Source: Sphingomonas cavernae
Lineage (GTDB): Bacteria > Pseudomonadota > Alphaproteobacteria > Sphingomonadales > Sphingomonadaceae
Length of the DNA: 64,000 nucleotides
Assembly: GCF_003590775.1 (NCBI RefSeq)
Contig: NZ_QYUM01000003.1
Span: 1,242,501-1,306,500 of the forward strand
Reading direction: 5' to 3'
This document shows, piece by piece, positions 1-8,481 of this stretch. The notes beneath the pieces were generated by a model that worked only from the letters and a program-made list of their open reading frames with translations, ran no database searches and had not been told where the DNA came from. The stretch's first letter is position 1. Every line of letters starts with the position of its first letter. The translations under genes and the position numbers were made by a program.

Positions 1-85
1 GTCATCACAGCCTCGTCTGGCCGGCGAATGCCGGCATGATGGTGTCTTTGGCAAGCGGCGCAAGCGATCGGGCGGGGCGCATGTC

Positions 86-148
86 CTCCGCGCCTCCGCG
101 TCTCCGCGCGCCCATGTTTTTCCCGCGCGGAGACGCAGAGACGCGGAG
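86..148. repeat. Long hairpin downstream of cysD
   Basis: Two 25-nt arms (86-110 and 124-148) are complementary except for two positions and are separated by a 13-nt T-rich loop. Each arm is itself a repeat of a CTCCGCG / GCGGAGAC theme. A smaller palindrome, GCCGGC-GAAT-GCCGGC, lies at 20-35. The hairpin sits 21 bp beyond the cysD stop codon, so it may end cysD transcription, or it may be a copy of a dispersed structured repeat of the kind common in high-GC alphaproteobacteria. No gene is seen in 1-168; in particular no cysN start is visible. Confidence 0.6.
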
Positions 149-168
149 AAGGAAAGAGGAGATAGGCA

Positions 169-1074
169 TCAGAAATATCCCTCCTGCTTCTTCTTCTCCA
201 TGCTGGCGTCGCCGCCATCCTTGTCGATCACGCGGCCCTGACGCTCGGAGGTGGTGGTCAGCAGCATCTCCTGGATCACCTCGGGCAGCGTCGCGGCGGT
301 GCTCTCGACCGCGCCGGTCAAGGGATAGCAGCCGAGCGTGCGGAAACGGATCGAACGCTCGACCACCGCCTCGCCGGGTTTCAGCGGAAAGCGCTCGTCA
401 TCAACCATCAGCAGCAGCCCGTCGCGCGTCACCGTCGGGCGCGGCGCCGAGAAATAGAGCGGGACGATCGGAATGGCGTTGAGGTGGATATATTGCCAGA
501 TGTCGAGCTCGGTCCAGTTGGAGATCGGGAAGATGCGGATGCTCTCGCCTTTGGCCTTCCTGGCATTGTAGAGGTTCCACAGCTCGGGCCGCTGGTTCTT
601 GGGATCCCAGCCGTGGCTTGCGGTGCGGAACGAGAAGATGCGCTCCTTGGCGCGGCTCTTCTCCTCGTCGCGGCGCGCGCCGCCAAAGGCCGCGTCAAAG
701 CCATATTTGTCGAGCGCCTGCTTCAGCCCCTCGGTCTTCCACATGTCGGTGTGCAAGGGGCCATGATCGAACGGGTTGATCCCGCGCTCGATCGCCTCGG
801 GGTTCTGATAGACGAGCAGCTCCATCCCGCTCTCCACCGCCATCCGGTCGCGAAGCGCGTACATCTCCCTGAACTTCCACGTCGTGTCGACATGCAGCAG
901 CGGGAAGGGCGGCGGCGAGGGATAGAACGCCTTCCTCGCCAGATGCAGCATCACCGCCGAATCCTTGCCCACCGAATACAGCATCACCGGTCGCTCGGCC
1001 TCCGCCACAACCTCCCGCAAGATGTGAATGCTCTCCGCCTCAAGCCGCTCAAGATGGGTCAGGGTCTTCGACAT
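169..1074 (-). CDS. cysD: Sulfate adenylyltransferase subunit 2 (CysD)
   Basis: A 301-aa protein of the usual CysD length. CysD is the ATP-pyrophosphatase subunit that, with the GTPase CysN, makes adenosine 5'-phosphosulfate from ATP and sulfate in the cytoplasm. Evidence is the PP-loop [12 protein letters not shown] near residue 35, the internal [20 protein letters not shown] block, and the typical lysine/glycine-rich C-terminus ending in EGYF. The gene has its own promoter region with an operator-like palindrome at 1149-1168. CysN normally follows cysD directly, but the 168 bp downstream hold a hairpin and no cysN start, so the partner is either further away or outside the window. The identification is firm. 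Confidence 0.96.
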   Translation of the reverse strand: MSKTLTHLERLEAESIHILREVVAEAERPVMLYSVGKDSAVMLHLARKAFYPSPPPFPLLHVDTTWKFREMYALRDRMAVESGMELLVYQNPEAIERGINPFDHGPLHTDMWKTEGLKQALDKYGFDAAFGGARRDEEKSRAKERIFSFRTASHGWDPKNQRPELWNLYNARKAKGESIRIFPISNWTELDIWQYIHLNAIPIVPLYFSAPRPTVTRDGLLLMVDDERFPLKPGEAVVERSIRFRTLGCYPLTGAVESTAATLPEVIQEMLLTTTSERQGRVIDKDGGDASMEKKKQEGYF

Positions 1075-1143
1075 GATATTGCACTTGCCTTCTAATTACA
1101 GAGTCCGAGTGTCACAGCCGCCCGTCACTGCCAAACGAGATAA

Positions 1144-1174
1144 TCTATAAGATAGTAAGTACTATCTTTGTCAA
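1144..1174 (-). promoter_or_regulatory. cysD promoter with a 20-bp palindrome between -35 and -10
   Basis: On the minus strand a perfect TTGACA (1174-1169) is followed after 19 bp by TATAGA (1149-1144). The spacer is occupied by the perfect inverted repeat AAGATAGTAAGTACTATCTT (1149-1168; 9-bp arms, 2-bp centre). The cysD start is about 70 bp downstream. A symmetric AT-rich site placed between the promoter boxes is the classic position for a repressor operator. The regulator is unknown; a sulfur- or cysteine-responsive Rrf2-type protein would be one candidate, by inference only. Confidence 0.7.
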
Positions 1175-1181
1175 AAATGAT

Positions 1182-2447
1182 CTACCCGCCGATCTCCGCC
1201 AAGCGGCTCTCGGCGTCCGCAATTTCGGCCTTCAGCCACATGGTCTCGGAGAGATTGCTGCCACCGCTTGCCACCAGCAGATGTTCGAGCGCGGTCTTCC
1301 TGACCGCAAGCGCTCCGGCATGCGTTGGCTCTGCAGCGAGCGCGACCTCGAGCAGGTGGAGCGCCTCAAGCGGCCTGCCGCTTTCGACATGCGCGCGTGC
1401 ACGCGTAGCCAGAGCGTCGGCGCCGCCCGCCAGTTCGGCCAGTTCGGCGTTCACCGCCGCGCGGGGCACGCCGTAGAGCGCGGTCGTTCCGTCGGCATAG
1501 TGGAACCAGCCGCCATTCTCTTCCCAGATGGCGCGCACCGCCCACGATGTCTTGCCATGGAACTCGCCGATCCTCAGATCCTCCGGCAAGACGATCTCAC
1601 GCATCAGATCCTGCACGGTCTTGCCCGCGTTCATGCCGGCAATCGTCTCGCGCTCGAGATACGACACCGCCGCGTGCATGGTATCGAGGTCGGCGCGGAT
1701 CCTGTCCGCGCCGCGGATCGGCTCGCCATGGCCCGTGATCACCAGTTCGGGCGCGAGCGCGCGGACTGCTTCGACCGAACGCAGATAGGCGCGGACGAGG
1801 CGAGGCTTGTCGCCGCGCATGGTCACGAGATTGGGCATGGCGCGCCACACCGGGCCGAACAGGTTTCCGGTAAACACGGTGCGTTCGTCGGGCATCCAGA
1901 CGAACACCGAGCACAGGGTTTCGCCGCCGGGGGTCTTCACGACCTCGAAGCGCCGGCCGCCCTGTTCGAAGGCGAGGACATCGGAGACCTCGATATCGGG
2001 CACGACAACGGGCGGCTTGGGCGGCGGTCCGTCGCGCCGGGTCATCGACGCCCAGAGCTTGCCCGAGCGGCGTCCGAGGAACGGTGCCAACCGGTCGAAA
2101 TAGTCGCAGGTTTCGGTAAAGCCGACGCCCGCAATCACCTGGGTATCGGCTTCCTTCTGTTCGGGCAGCGCGCCATAGTGGTCGGCATGCGCCTGCGTCA
2201 GGATGATCCGCTTGAGCGGTCCCGTGCGGTGCGGCGCGAACAGGCCCTTGTTGCGTTCGCCATTGGTGAGGAAGCCGGTGTTGACGAGCAGGTCGCCGTC
2301 GCCGGTCGTCACCAGATAGGCGTTGGAAATGTCCTTCACCATGAAGATGGTGTCGGTGATTGCCTCGGCGCCTGTCTGACCGTCGCCGGCCATCACGAGT
2401 GCGCCCAAGGGGGGCGGATTGGGTGGGGTTTGCGGTTTCGCGCTCAT
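1182..2447 (-). CDS. MBL-fold metallo-hydrolase, alkylsulfatase-like with dimerisation domain
   Basis: This 421-aa protein has an N-terminal metallo-beta-lactamase domain (about residues 20-260) and a helical C-terminal region (about 270-420) like the alkylsulfatase dimerisation domain. Such enzymes hydrolyse sulfate esters or other esters at a binuclear zinc site. The metal motif reads TQAHADHYG at residues 84-92, so the first histidine of the usual HxHxDH is glutamine (Q85); VITGHGEP near residue 240 supplies a later histidine. This may mean an altered metal site, and the substrate is therefore uncertain. The start overlaps the stop of the upstream alcohol dehydrogenase gene (ATGA), so the two are translationally coupled. 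Confidence 0.8.
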   Translation of the reverse strand: MSAKPQTPPNPPPLGALVMAGDGQTGAEAITDTIFMVKDISNAYLVTTGDGDLLVNTGFLTNGERNKGLFAPHRTGPLKRIILTQAHADHYGALPEQKEADTQVIAGVGFTETCDYFDRLAPFLGRRSGKLWASMTRRDGPPPKPPVVVPDIEVSDVLAFEQGGRRFEVVKTPGGETLCSVFVWMPDERTVFTGNLFGPVWRAMPNLVTMRGDKPRLVRAYLRSVEAVRALAPELVITGHGEPIRGADRIRADLDTMHAAVSYLERETIAGMNAGKTVQDLMREIVLPEDLRIGEFHGKTSWAVRAIWEENGGWFHYADGTTALYGVPRAAVNAELAELAGGADALATRARAHVESGRPLEALHLLEVALAAEPTHAGALAVRKTALEHLLVASGGSNLSETMWLKAEIADAESRLAEIGG

Positions 2448-3457
2448 TTGGTCGCCCCTTCGAATTCGATCATCACCTTGGCCGATTGCGGTCTGGCTGC
2501 GATGTCCAGCCCTTCAAGCACGCGTTCAAAGGGCAGCTTGTGGCTGATGAGCGCCGCGATCTTGTCCTTCAGGCGCGGCATGGCGGCGATCACATCGGGC
2601 ATTTCGGTGGGATAGCCGACCGCGGTGGTGATGGTCATCTCGGTCGTCAGCATCGGGCCGGCGGGAAGCTCGATCGGCTTCATGTAAGCGGCGGTAATGA
2701 CGTGCCGTGCATGCGTCTTCGCGAGCGTCACCACATCGTGGAGGATGGATGGCGCCCCCGCCGCGTCGATATAGGCGTCGGTCAGCGACTTTTCGCGGCC
2801 GAAGACCGTCGTCGTTCCGTGGATTTCCTTGATCCGCGCGATCGCGTCTTCCTTGGCGGGGTTGATCGTATGCGCGCCGAGTGCGCGCGCGCGTTCCAGC
2901 CGTTCCTCGGCAAGATCGAGCGCGATGACGTCCTTGCAGCCGCGGTCGATCGCCCACATCACCATCCCGAGGCCGATCGGGCCGCAGCCGAAAATCACGA
3001 GCCGGTCGCCGGCCTTCGCTTCCGCCCGGTTGACGCCGTGCATGGCGACCGAAAGCGGCTCGCACATCGCTGCGACGTCATAGGGAATGCCCTCGGGGAT
3101 CGGCAGCAGGCTGTCGCCCAGCCGTGCCTCACGCACCAGCAGTTCCTCGGTGAACGCGCCTTCGGGGCCGCCGCTGCCGATATAGCTCGGCGTGTTCATC
3201 GGGTTGATGATGACGGCCTGGCCGACCGCGACATTCTCGACCTCGCTGCCGACGATCATCACCTCGCCCGCGCCCTCATGGCCGAGCGCGGTGAGCTTGC
3301 CGGGACCCGGGATGCCACCATTCTTGATATAGGACAGGTCGCTGCCGCAGATGCCGCAGGCCTTCATCTTGACGACCACGTCCTTGGGGCCGGGCTGGGG
3401 CCGGTCATAGGCGTCGAGCCGGACGTCGTTGACGTCATGGATGTTGAGCAGGCGCAT
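2444..3457 (-). CDS. Zinc-dependent medium-chain alcohol dehydrogenase
   Basis: A 337-aa cytosolic medium-chain dehydrogenase that oxidises an alcohol, probably with NAD(P). The N-terminal GroES-like domain carries the catalytic zinc motif CGICGSD and GHEGAGEV; the Rossmann domain has VIFGCGPIGLGMVMWA. I chose the ATG at 3457 (MRLLNIHDV) because GGAGG lies just upstream and family similarity begins there. The open frame continues upstream into the preceding SDR gene, but that part is out-of-frame shadow. It is transcribed after the SDR (17-bp gap) and overlaps the MBL hydrolase gene by 4 bp, forming a three-gene operon. Confidence 0.9.
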   Translation of the reverse strand: MRLLNIHDVNDVRLDAYDRPQPGPKDVVVKMKACGICGSDLSYIKNGGIPGPGKLTALGHEGAGEVMIVGSEVENVAVGQAVIINPMNTPSYIGSGGPEGAFTEELLVREARLGDSLLPIPEGIPYDVAAMCEPLSVAMHGVNRAEAKAGDRLVIFGCGPIGLGMVMWAIDRGCKDVIALDLAEERLERARALGAHTINPAKEDAIARIKEIHGTTTVFGREKSLTDAYIDAAGAPSILHDVVTLAKTHARHVITAAYMKPIELPAGPMLTTEMTITTAVGYPTEMPDVIAAMPRLKDKIAALISHKLPFERVLEGLDIAARPQSAKVMIEFEGATK

Positions 3458-3474
3458 GGACCGTCCTCCGGCTG

Positions 3475-4296
3475 TCAAAAGGCGTATGGCGGGTAGATCA
3501 GGCTGCCGCCGTCGATCACGATGGTGTCGCCCGAATGGTAGCGCGAGGCGTCGCTCGCCAGATAGGCGCCGATGCCCTCGAAATCCTCGGGCGTGCCCGG
3601 GCGGTGGATCGGGGTCTTGGCAGAGAAATGCGCGTCGACCTGGGCGATGCGCGCTTTCATCTCGTCGCTCATCTCCTGGTCGGTGCCGATGCCCGTCTTG
3701 ATATAGCCCGGCGCGATGGTGTTGGCGCGGATCTCGTACTTGCCGAGCTCGGCCGCCATGCCGCGCACGACCGCGCCCATGCCGCCCTTGGACGCGGCAT
3801 AGTTGTTGATGCCCGCGATGCCGTGGAACATCGAAAGGCTGCCGCAATAGACGAGGCTGCCCCCGGGCTCGCCCGCCTCGGCGCGCGCGACCATCGCCTT
3901 GGCGCCCTCGCGCAGCGTGAAGAACGCGCCGTGCAGATTGACCGCGAGCAGATCGTGCCACTCGTTCGCGTCAAGGGTGAGCACCGAGCGCGAACGCGAG
4001 GCGCGGCCCGAATTGGCGAACACGCAGTCGATGCGGCCGAAATCGGCGAGGAGCTGCGCATAACCGTCGACAATGGCCTGCTCGGACGAGACGTCCACCT
4101 GATAGGCGATCACGCGTCCGGCGCCGGCGTCCTCAAGTTCCTTCCTGGCGGCGGCGTTCTTTTCTTCGTTGCGCGCCCAGATGGCGATGTCGCCACCCAG
4201 CTTGGCCACGCCGCGTGCAAAGCCCAGCCCGATGCCGCTGTTGCCGCCGGTGACAAGCGTGACCTTGCCCGTGCAATCGAAAAGACCTTTTGCCAT
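3475..4296 (-). CDS. Short-chain dehydrogenase/reductase
   Basis: A 273-aa classical SDR. The N-terminal cofactor loop is TGGNSGIGLGFARG, NxN-type ANSGRASRS follows, and the catalytic YAASK motif lies in the middle of the protein; IDGGSLIYPP is near the C-terminus. It likely oxidises or reduces a hydroxyl/keto group with NAD(P)(H). The ATG at 4296 is preferred because AGAGGAAAG precedes it, and it removes a 39-residue unrelated extension. First gene of the SDR - alcohol dehydrogenase - MBL operon, divergent from the AraC-type regulator. The substrate is not indicated. Confidence 0.9.
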   Translation of the reverse strand: MAKGLFDCTGKVTLVTGGNSGIGLGFARGVAKLGGDIAIWARNEEKNAAARKELEDAGAGRVIAYQVDVSSEQAIVDGYAQLLADFGRIDCVFANSGRASRSRSVLTLDANEWHDLLAVNLHGAFFTLREGAKAMVARAEAGEPGGSLVYCGSLSMFHGIAGINNYAASKGGMGAVVRGMAAELGKYEIRANTIAPGYIKTGIGTDQEMSDEMKARIAQVDAHFSAKTPIHRPGTPEDFEGIGAYLASDASRYHSGDTIVIDGGSLIYPPYAF

Positions 4297-4357
4297 AACT
4301 TTCCTCTCAGTCGCGCCACATGCGGGGCGATCGCGTTTATGATGTGAATGTCGGCCA

Positions 4358-5317
4358 GTGCCTTCTGCATCGCAATTGGACAGGCTGTCGACGACGAGCC
4401 ATATTGCTGCCATAGGGCCAAAGTCGAACGGCCATGAGGCGCGAAGCGTGCAAAAGGAAACCTACGCGAAGTCGGTGTACGAGGCGGAACTGTCGGTTCC
4501 GCTGGCGACGGCCCGAATCATGCGGCTGCATCTCGACCAGCCGACCAACAGGGTTTTCCGCCGCGACGGGCACTATTGGCTCGACATGTGCCTTACGCCG
4601 CGGCCGGAAAAGGCGCGAGGCTGCTTTCGCGATCGCTGGGGCCCGCATCGCTTCGAGCGCTTGGGCGAGATTTTTCTGGTCCCGCCGGGCGAGGCCATTC
4701 ACGTCCGCAGCGACCGGGGCGGGGATCAGGCCTCGATCGTCTGCGAAATCAAGGCAGAGGCCATCGACCGTTGGCTGGACGGGGGCATTCAGTGGACCGA
4801 CCGGCGGCTCGAGGCGGTGCTCGACATTGCGAACCCGCATATTCGCTCCTGCCTCTTCCGGCTCGCGGAAGAGGTGAATAATCCAGGACCCGGGGGCAAA
4901 ATGCTTGCCGAAATGATCGCGGGGCAACTCGCGATCGAGGTAGCGCGCTATTGTCGGGCCATTGCTGAAGGGCCGATCGCCGGCGGGCTGGCCTCCTGGC
5001 GCCTGCGCCTCATCGATGAGAAGCTCCATCAGGGCGGCGCTGCGCCTACGCTCGAGGATCTGGCGGCGCTCTGCAACATCTCGGTCCGGCAATTGACGCG
5101 CGGCTTTCGCACCAGCCGGGGCTGCTCGATTGGCGACCATATCGCGCAGACGCGAATTGAAATGGCCAAGCGACAACTCGGCTCCGACGAAAGCATCAAG
5201 GCGATCGCTTTCGGACTCGGTTTTGCATCGCCCTCGAGCTTTGCCTTCGCATTCCGACGGGCGACCGGCTCCACGCCGAGCCAGTTTCGCCAGCGCCAGT
5301 TGCGAAAGGTGCGTTGA
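4358..5317 (+). CDS. AraC-family transcriptional regulator
   Basis: Up to 319 aa. The C-terminal ~100 residues form the AraC double helix-turn-helix: LEDLAALCNISVRQLTRGFR, then IKAIAFGLGFASPSSFAFAFRRATGSTPSQFR. The N-terminal part (about residues 60-190) would be the ligand-sensing domain. The GTG at 4358 has no strong ribosome site; a GTG at 4448 (290 aa) would leave a more normal divergent promoter space and is a serious alternative. It sits divergently from the SDR/ADH/MBL operon and upstream of the sulfotransferase operon, so it may control either. Confidence 0.85.
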   Translation: MPSASQLDRLSTTSHIAAIGPKSNGHEARSVQKETYAKSVYEAELSVPLATARIMRLHLDQPTNRVFRRDGHYWLDMCLTPRPEKARGCFRDRWGPHRFERLGEIFLVPPGEAIHVRSDRGGDQASIVCEIKAEAIDRWLDGGIQWTDRRLEAVLDIANPHIRSCLFRLAEEVNNPGPGGKMLAEMIAGQLAIEVARYCRAIAEGPIAGGLASWRLRLIDEKLHQGGAAPTLEDLAALCNISVRQLTRGFRTSRGCSIGDHIAQTRIEMAKRQLGSDESIKAIAFGLGFASPSSFAFAFRRATGSTPSQFRQRQLRKVR

Positions 5318-5434
5318 GCGGACCTTGTGTCTGGTTGTCGATGATTTGGCTGGATAGCGAAAGTCATCCGCGTTGGCGTACCTCCTTATGGCTCGCATGA
5401 TGTCTCCAAAATCAGAACATCAGGAGAGATTGCC

Positions 5435-6586
5435 ATGAGCGCACCGCTCGTCGCCGACGCGCTGATCGAACAGGCCATGAAAGCAACGGGCCTCGACCGG
5501 TTCGATTCCGAATCCTGGCGCGAAGGGCTCGACATCCTGCTTGCCGATGCCGGTAAGACCGGCCTGTCAGAAGGCGGCCATGCCCGCATGCAGACGAGCG
5601 TTGTCGAACTGCTCTCCAACCGGCTGAAGACGACCGACTATCTGGCCAAGCGGCCCGAACTGCTCAATCGCCCGATCGAGAAGCCCGTCTTCGTTTTCGG
5701 CATCCCGCGCACGGGCACGACGCTGCTCAGCAATCTTCTGGCGTGCGACCCCGCACGGCGTTCGCCTTTGACCTGGGAAATCGACGATCCCGTGCCGCCC
5801 GCAACAGCGGCGACGCTCAAGACCGATCCGCGTGCGATTGCCCGGCTTGAGCAGGAAAAGGCGATGCTCGCCGCGCGCCCCGAAATGGGCAAATATTACC
5901 GCAACTCGGCGGTCTATCCCAATGAGTGCATCTTCTTCATGGCGCACGACTTCAAGGCACTGGCGCTGGAATCGCGGGGCAAGCTTCCCAATTACCGCGA
6001 CTGGCTGTTCTCGACCGACATGACCTCGGCATACGAGTATCACAAGCGCTTCCTGCAACTGCTGCAGGCTGACGCGCCGGGCGTGTGGAACCTCAAGATG
6101 CCGAGCCACAGCCTGTGGCTGGACACGATCAGGAAAGTCTATCCCGATGCGCGGCTGATCTGGACGCACCGCGATCCCTTCACCGCGATGGGCAGCTTCT
6201 GCTCGATCATCAGCCTTGCGCATATGGGCTTCATGGGACGCGTCGACGGCGAATGGCTGGTCGAAAACTGCACCTATCAGGCCGAACTCCACGCCAACCG
6301 CATCATGGACTTCCGCGACCGTCAGGGTGAGGAGAGCATGATCGATGTCCACTATTCGGACCTCGTCTCCAATCCGATCGGAGCGATGCGCAAGCTTTAT
6401 GCGTCGCTGGGCGACGATTTCACGCCCGAGGCCGAGGCCGCGATGCAAAGCTGGCTCGACGACAATCCCCAGGGCAAGTTCGGCAGGCATGAATACAAGC
6501 TCGCTCAATATGGGCTTTCGGCGGAGCAACTCGCACCCAGGTTCGAGCGCTATCTGTCCAGCTACGACGTCGCTCGGGAGGGCTGA
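5435..6586 (+). CDS. Sulfotransferase family protein
   Basis: A 383-aa protein with the PAPS 5'-phosphosulfate-binding loop VFVFGIPRTGTTLLSNLL at about residues 85-102 and the downstream block VYPDARLIWTHRDPFTAMGS, which matches the 3'-phosphate-binding part of sulfotransferases. By family it would transfer sulfate from PAPS to a hydroxyl group of a small molecule or lipid; some members of this family have no proven activity. CAGGAGAG precedes the ATG. First gene of a plus-strand operon with VOC, SDR and SnoaL-like genes. It is close to cysD, which makes the PAPS precursor. Confidence 0.87.
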   Translation: MSAPLVADALIEQAMKATGLDRFDSESWREGLDILLADAGKTGLSEGGHARMQTSVVELLSNRLKTTDYLAKRPELLNRPIEKPVFVFGIPRTGTTLLSNLLACDPARRSPLTWEIDDPVPPATAATLKTDPRAIARLEQEKAMLAARPEMGKYYRNSAVYPNECIFFMAHDFKALALESRGKLPNYRDWLFSTDMTSAYEYHKRFLQLLQADAPGVWNLKMPSHSLWLDTIRKVYPDARLIWTHRDPFTAMGSFCSIISLAHMGFMGRVDGEWLVENCTYQAELHANRIMDFRDRQGEESMIDVHYSDLVSNPIGAMRKLYASLGDDFTPEAEAAMQSWLDDNPQGKFGRHEYKLAQYGLSAEQLAPRFERYLSSYDVAREG

Positions 6587-6589
6587 ATC

Positions 6590-7057
6590 ATGATCACCGG
6601 ACGCCATTACCAGAATGCCTATGTCACGCGGAACGTGGACAAGGCGGTGGCCAGCTTCAAGCAGCATGCGGACATCCGCAGCCTTATGGAGATCGAGGTT
6701 CCGGTTCAGCTCTGGACGCCGCAGGGCGAGGGGACGGGCGTGCAAAAGCTCGCCTTTGTCTGGGTCGAGGACCTGAACTTCGAACTTATCGAACCCAAGG
6801 ACGGGGAGACGCTCGCCATCTACCGCGACGCGCTGCCCGCAGATGATAGTCTGAAATTCCACCATGTCTGCCACGTCGTCGATGATTGGGACGAGCTCAT
6901 GGGCAAGGTTGAAAAGCAGCCTTTCCCGATCGTGCTGAAAGGCGGCACGCCGGGCATGCTCCAGTTCCTCTATCTCGATGCGCGTGAATGGCTGGGCCAT
7001 TACATCGAATATGTCTGGATGGTACCCGAACGCTGGGCGGCAATGGGCGGGCGATGA
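6590..7057 (+). CDS. VOC-superfamily protein (glyoxalase/dioxygenase fold)
   Basis: A 155-aa protein resembling the vicinal-oxygen-chelate fold: an N-terminal histidine in GRHYQNAYV, NFELIEP in the middle, FHHVCHVV at the start of the second beta-alpha-beta-beta-beta unit, and GHYIEYVWM at the end. These give the usual His/Glu spacing of a divalent-metal site. The reaction is not predictable from sequence (isomerase, epimerase, lyase or dioxygenase are all possible). It lies 3 bp after the sulfotransferase stop and overlaps the next SDR start by 4 bp (ATGA). Confidence 0.78.
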   Translation: MITGRHYQNAYVTRNVDKAVASFKQHADIRSLMEIEVPVQLWTPQGEGTGVQKLAFVWVEDLNFELIEPKDGETLAIYRDALPADDSLKFHHVCHVVDDWDELMGKVEKQPFPIVLKGGTPGMLQFLYLDAREWLGHYIEYVWMVPERWAAMGGR

Positions 7058-7854
7058 GCCTCACCGAGCACTACGGGCCCTGGGCGGTCATCTCGGGCGC
7101 GTCCGAGGGAACGGGCCGGGCCTTCGCGCGCAAAATAGCCAGAGAAGGCATCAACTGTGTGCTGATCGCGCGCCGCGAGAGACCGCTGGCCGAGCTGGCC
7201 GACGAACTTCGCGGCGAATATGGCGTCGAGTGCGTCACCGCGGCGATCGACCTTTCCGCGCCCGATGCCAGCGACCGGGTCAAGGCGGCGGCGGGCGACC
7301 GCGAGGTCGGGCTCTATGTCAGCAATGCGGGCGCGGATCCGGAGGGGGCTCGGTTTCTCGATATCGAAGTCGATCGCTGGGTCGATCAGGTCAACCGCGG
7401 CATCGTCAACCTGATGCGCTGTTGCCATCATTTCGGCGGACAGATGCGCGGGCGGAAGCGCGGCGGGCTACTGCTGGTCGGTTCGGGTGCCTGCTATGGT
7501 GGCAGCAGCTTCATGGCGACCTATGCTGGACTCAAGGCCTTCGGCCTCAATTTCGCCGAAGGACTGTGGGCGGAATTGCGTCCGCACGGCGTCGATGTGC
7601 TTTACGCGGCCCTCGGGACGACCGACACGCCTGCCTTCCGCGCGCTGGCCGCCAGCAAGGGCCTGCCGCTTCCGCCGGGATTGGCCGACGCGCAGGAAGT
7701 AGCCGAGGTCGTGCTATCACGGCTGGCCGATGGCCCGTTGATGAACTGGGGACTTGAGGACGAGGATGCCGGGCATCTCCCCATGTCCGCCTCCGCACGC
7801 CGGACGCGCGTGCTCGCGATCGGCGAGGCGACCAAGCGGATCTTCGGCGAATGA
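7054..7854 (+). CDS. Short-chain dehydrogenase/reductase coupled to a SnoaL-like gene
   Basis: A 266-aa SDR with cofactor loop SGASEGTGRAFARK, VSNAGAD and catalytic YAGLK. The ATG at 7054 sits in the ATGA overlap with the upstream VOC stop, which decides the start. The stop overlaps the next start in the same way. The motif set is close to the estradiol-17-beta-dehydrogenase/ketoacyl-reductase type of SDR, but the substrate cannot be read. It is the first of three SDR-SnoaL ATGA-coupled pairs in the window. Confidence 0.88.
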   Translation: MSLTEHYGPWAVISGASEGTGRAFARKIAREGINCVLIARRERPLAELADELRGEYGVECVTAAIDLSAPDASDRVKAAAGDREVGLYVSNAGADPEGARFLDIEVDRWVDQVNRGIVNLMRCCHHFGGQMRGRKRGGLLLVGSGACYGGSSFMATYAGLKAFGLNFAEGLWAELRPHGVDVLYAALGTTDTPAFRALAASKGLPLPPGLADAQEVAEVVLSRLADGPLMNWGLEDEDAGHLPMSASARRTRVLAIGEATKRIFGE

Positions 7855-8354
7855 CCGACCGGGAAGCCATCACCGACCTGATCTACCGCTATTGCCGGGC
7901 GGTCGACCGGTTGGATCATGAGCTGGGCTATTCGATCTGGCACGAGGACGGCACCGCCGATTATGGCGAAGCCGTCTATCAGGGCAGCGTCCATGGCTTT
8001 GTCGACTTCGTCTGCGAACAGCATGGCAAGACGCTCGGCCACTCGCATCAGGTGACCAACATCATCCTCACCCTCGATGGCGACCGGGCCGCGAGCGAAT
8101 CCTACCATATCGCCGCGCTCAGGATCATGCGGGGCGAGCAGCTCCACGAAATCTGCGTCCGCGGCCGTTATCTCGACCGATGGTCTAAGCGGAACGGACG
8201 CTGGGGCATCGACCACCGCGTCACCATTCGCGATTTCGACGACATCCGCCCGGTGACGCCTTTAAGCAACGAGGTGCGCAGCCGACGCGACCGCGACGAT
8301 CCGTCATACGCAGTCCTTGCGATCGCGAATGAACCGGGTGGACGGCCCAGGTGA
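7851..8354 (+). CDS. SnoaL/BaiE-like NTF2-fold protein
   Basis: A 167-aa NTF2-fold protein. Tyr14, Asp19 and His66 fall at positions comparable to the catalytic Tyr, Asp and His of bile-acid 7-alpha-dehydratase (BaiE) and related SnoaL_4 proteins, suggesting a dehydratase or isomerase acting next to a keto group. The alignment is by eye. It begins inside the stop of the upstream SDR (ATGA), so the pair is likely made together and may act in sequence. The C-terminal tail is rich in arginine and less conserved in appearance. Confidence 0.8.
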   Translation: MTDREAITDLIYRYCRAVDRLDHELGYSIWHEDGTADYGEAVYQGSVHGFVDFVCEQHGKTLGHSHQVTNIILTLDGDRAASESYHIAALRIMRGEQLHEICVRGRYLDRWSKRNGRWGIDHRVTIRDFDDIRPVTPLSNEVRSRRDRDDPSYAVLAIANEPGGRPR

Positions 8355-8481
8355 CCCGGCTGGGTATCGAAATGCTGAGCGTCTTCGGCTGGCGCAGGCA
8401 AAGGCAGGGGTGCCCGGGATGGAAAGACTTCGTCCGGGGGTAGAGGCCGCCGGCAGTTGATTGGATAAGGGAGAAAACGAG

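Noticed and set aside
2360-3496. Long plus-strand open frame opposite the alcohol dehydrogenase
   Set aside because: It has no domain motifs and an Arg/Asp/His-rich composition typical of antisense frames in GC-rich DNA; the minus-strand genes carry clear motifs and starts.
3458-3961. N-terminal 168 codons in frame with the alcohol dehydrogenase
   Set aside because: They overlap the SDR gene in another frame, lack conserved residues, and a good ribosome site precedes the ATG at 3457.
5567-7000. 477-codon minus-strand frame opposite the sulfotransferase and VOC genes
   Set aside because: It is the antisense of two genes with recognisable motifs and has composition of a shadow frame.
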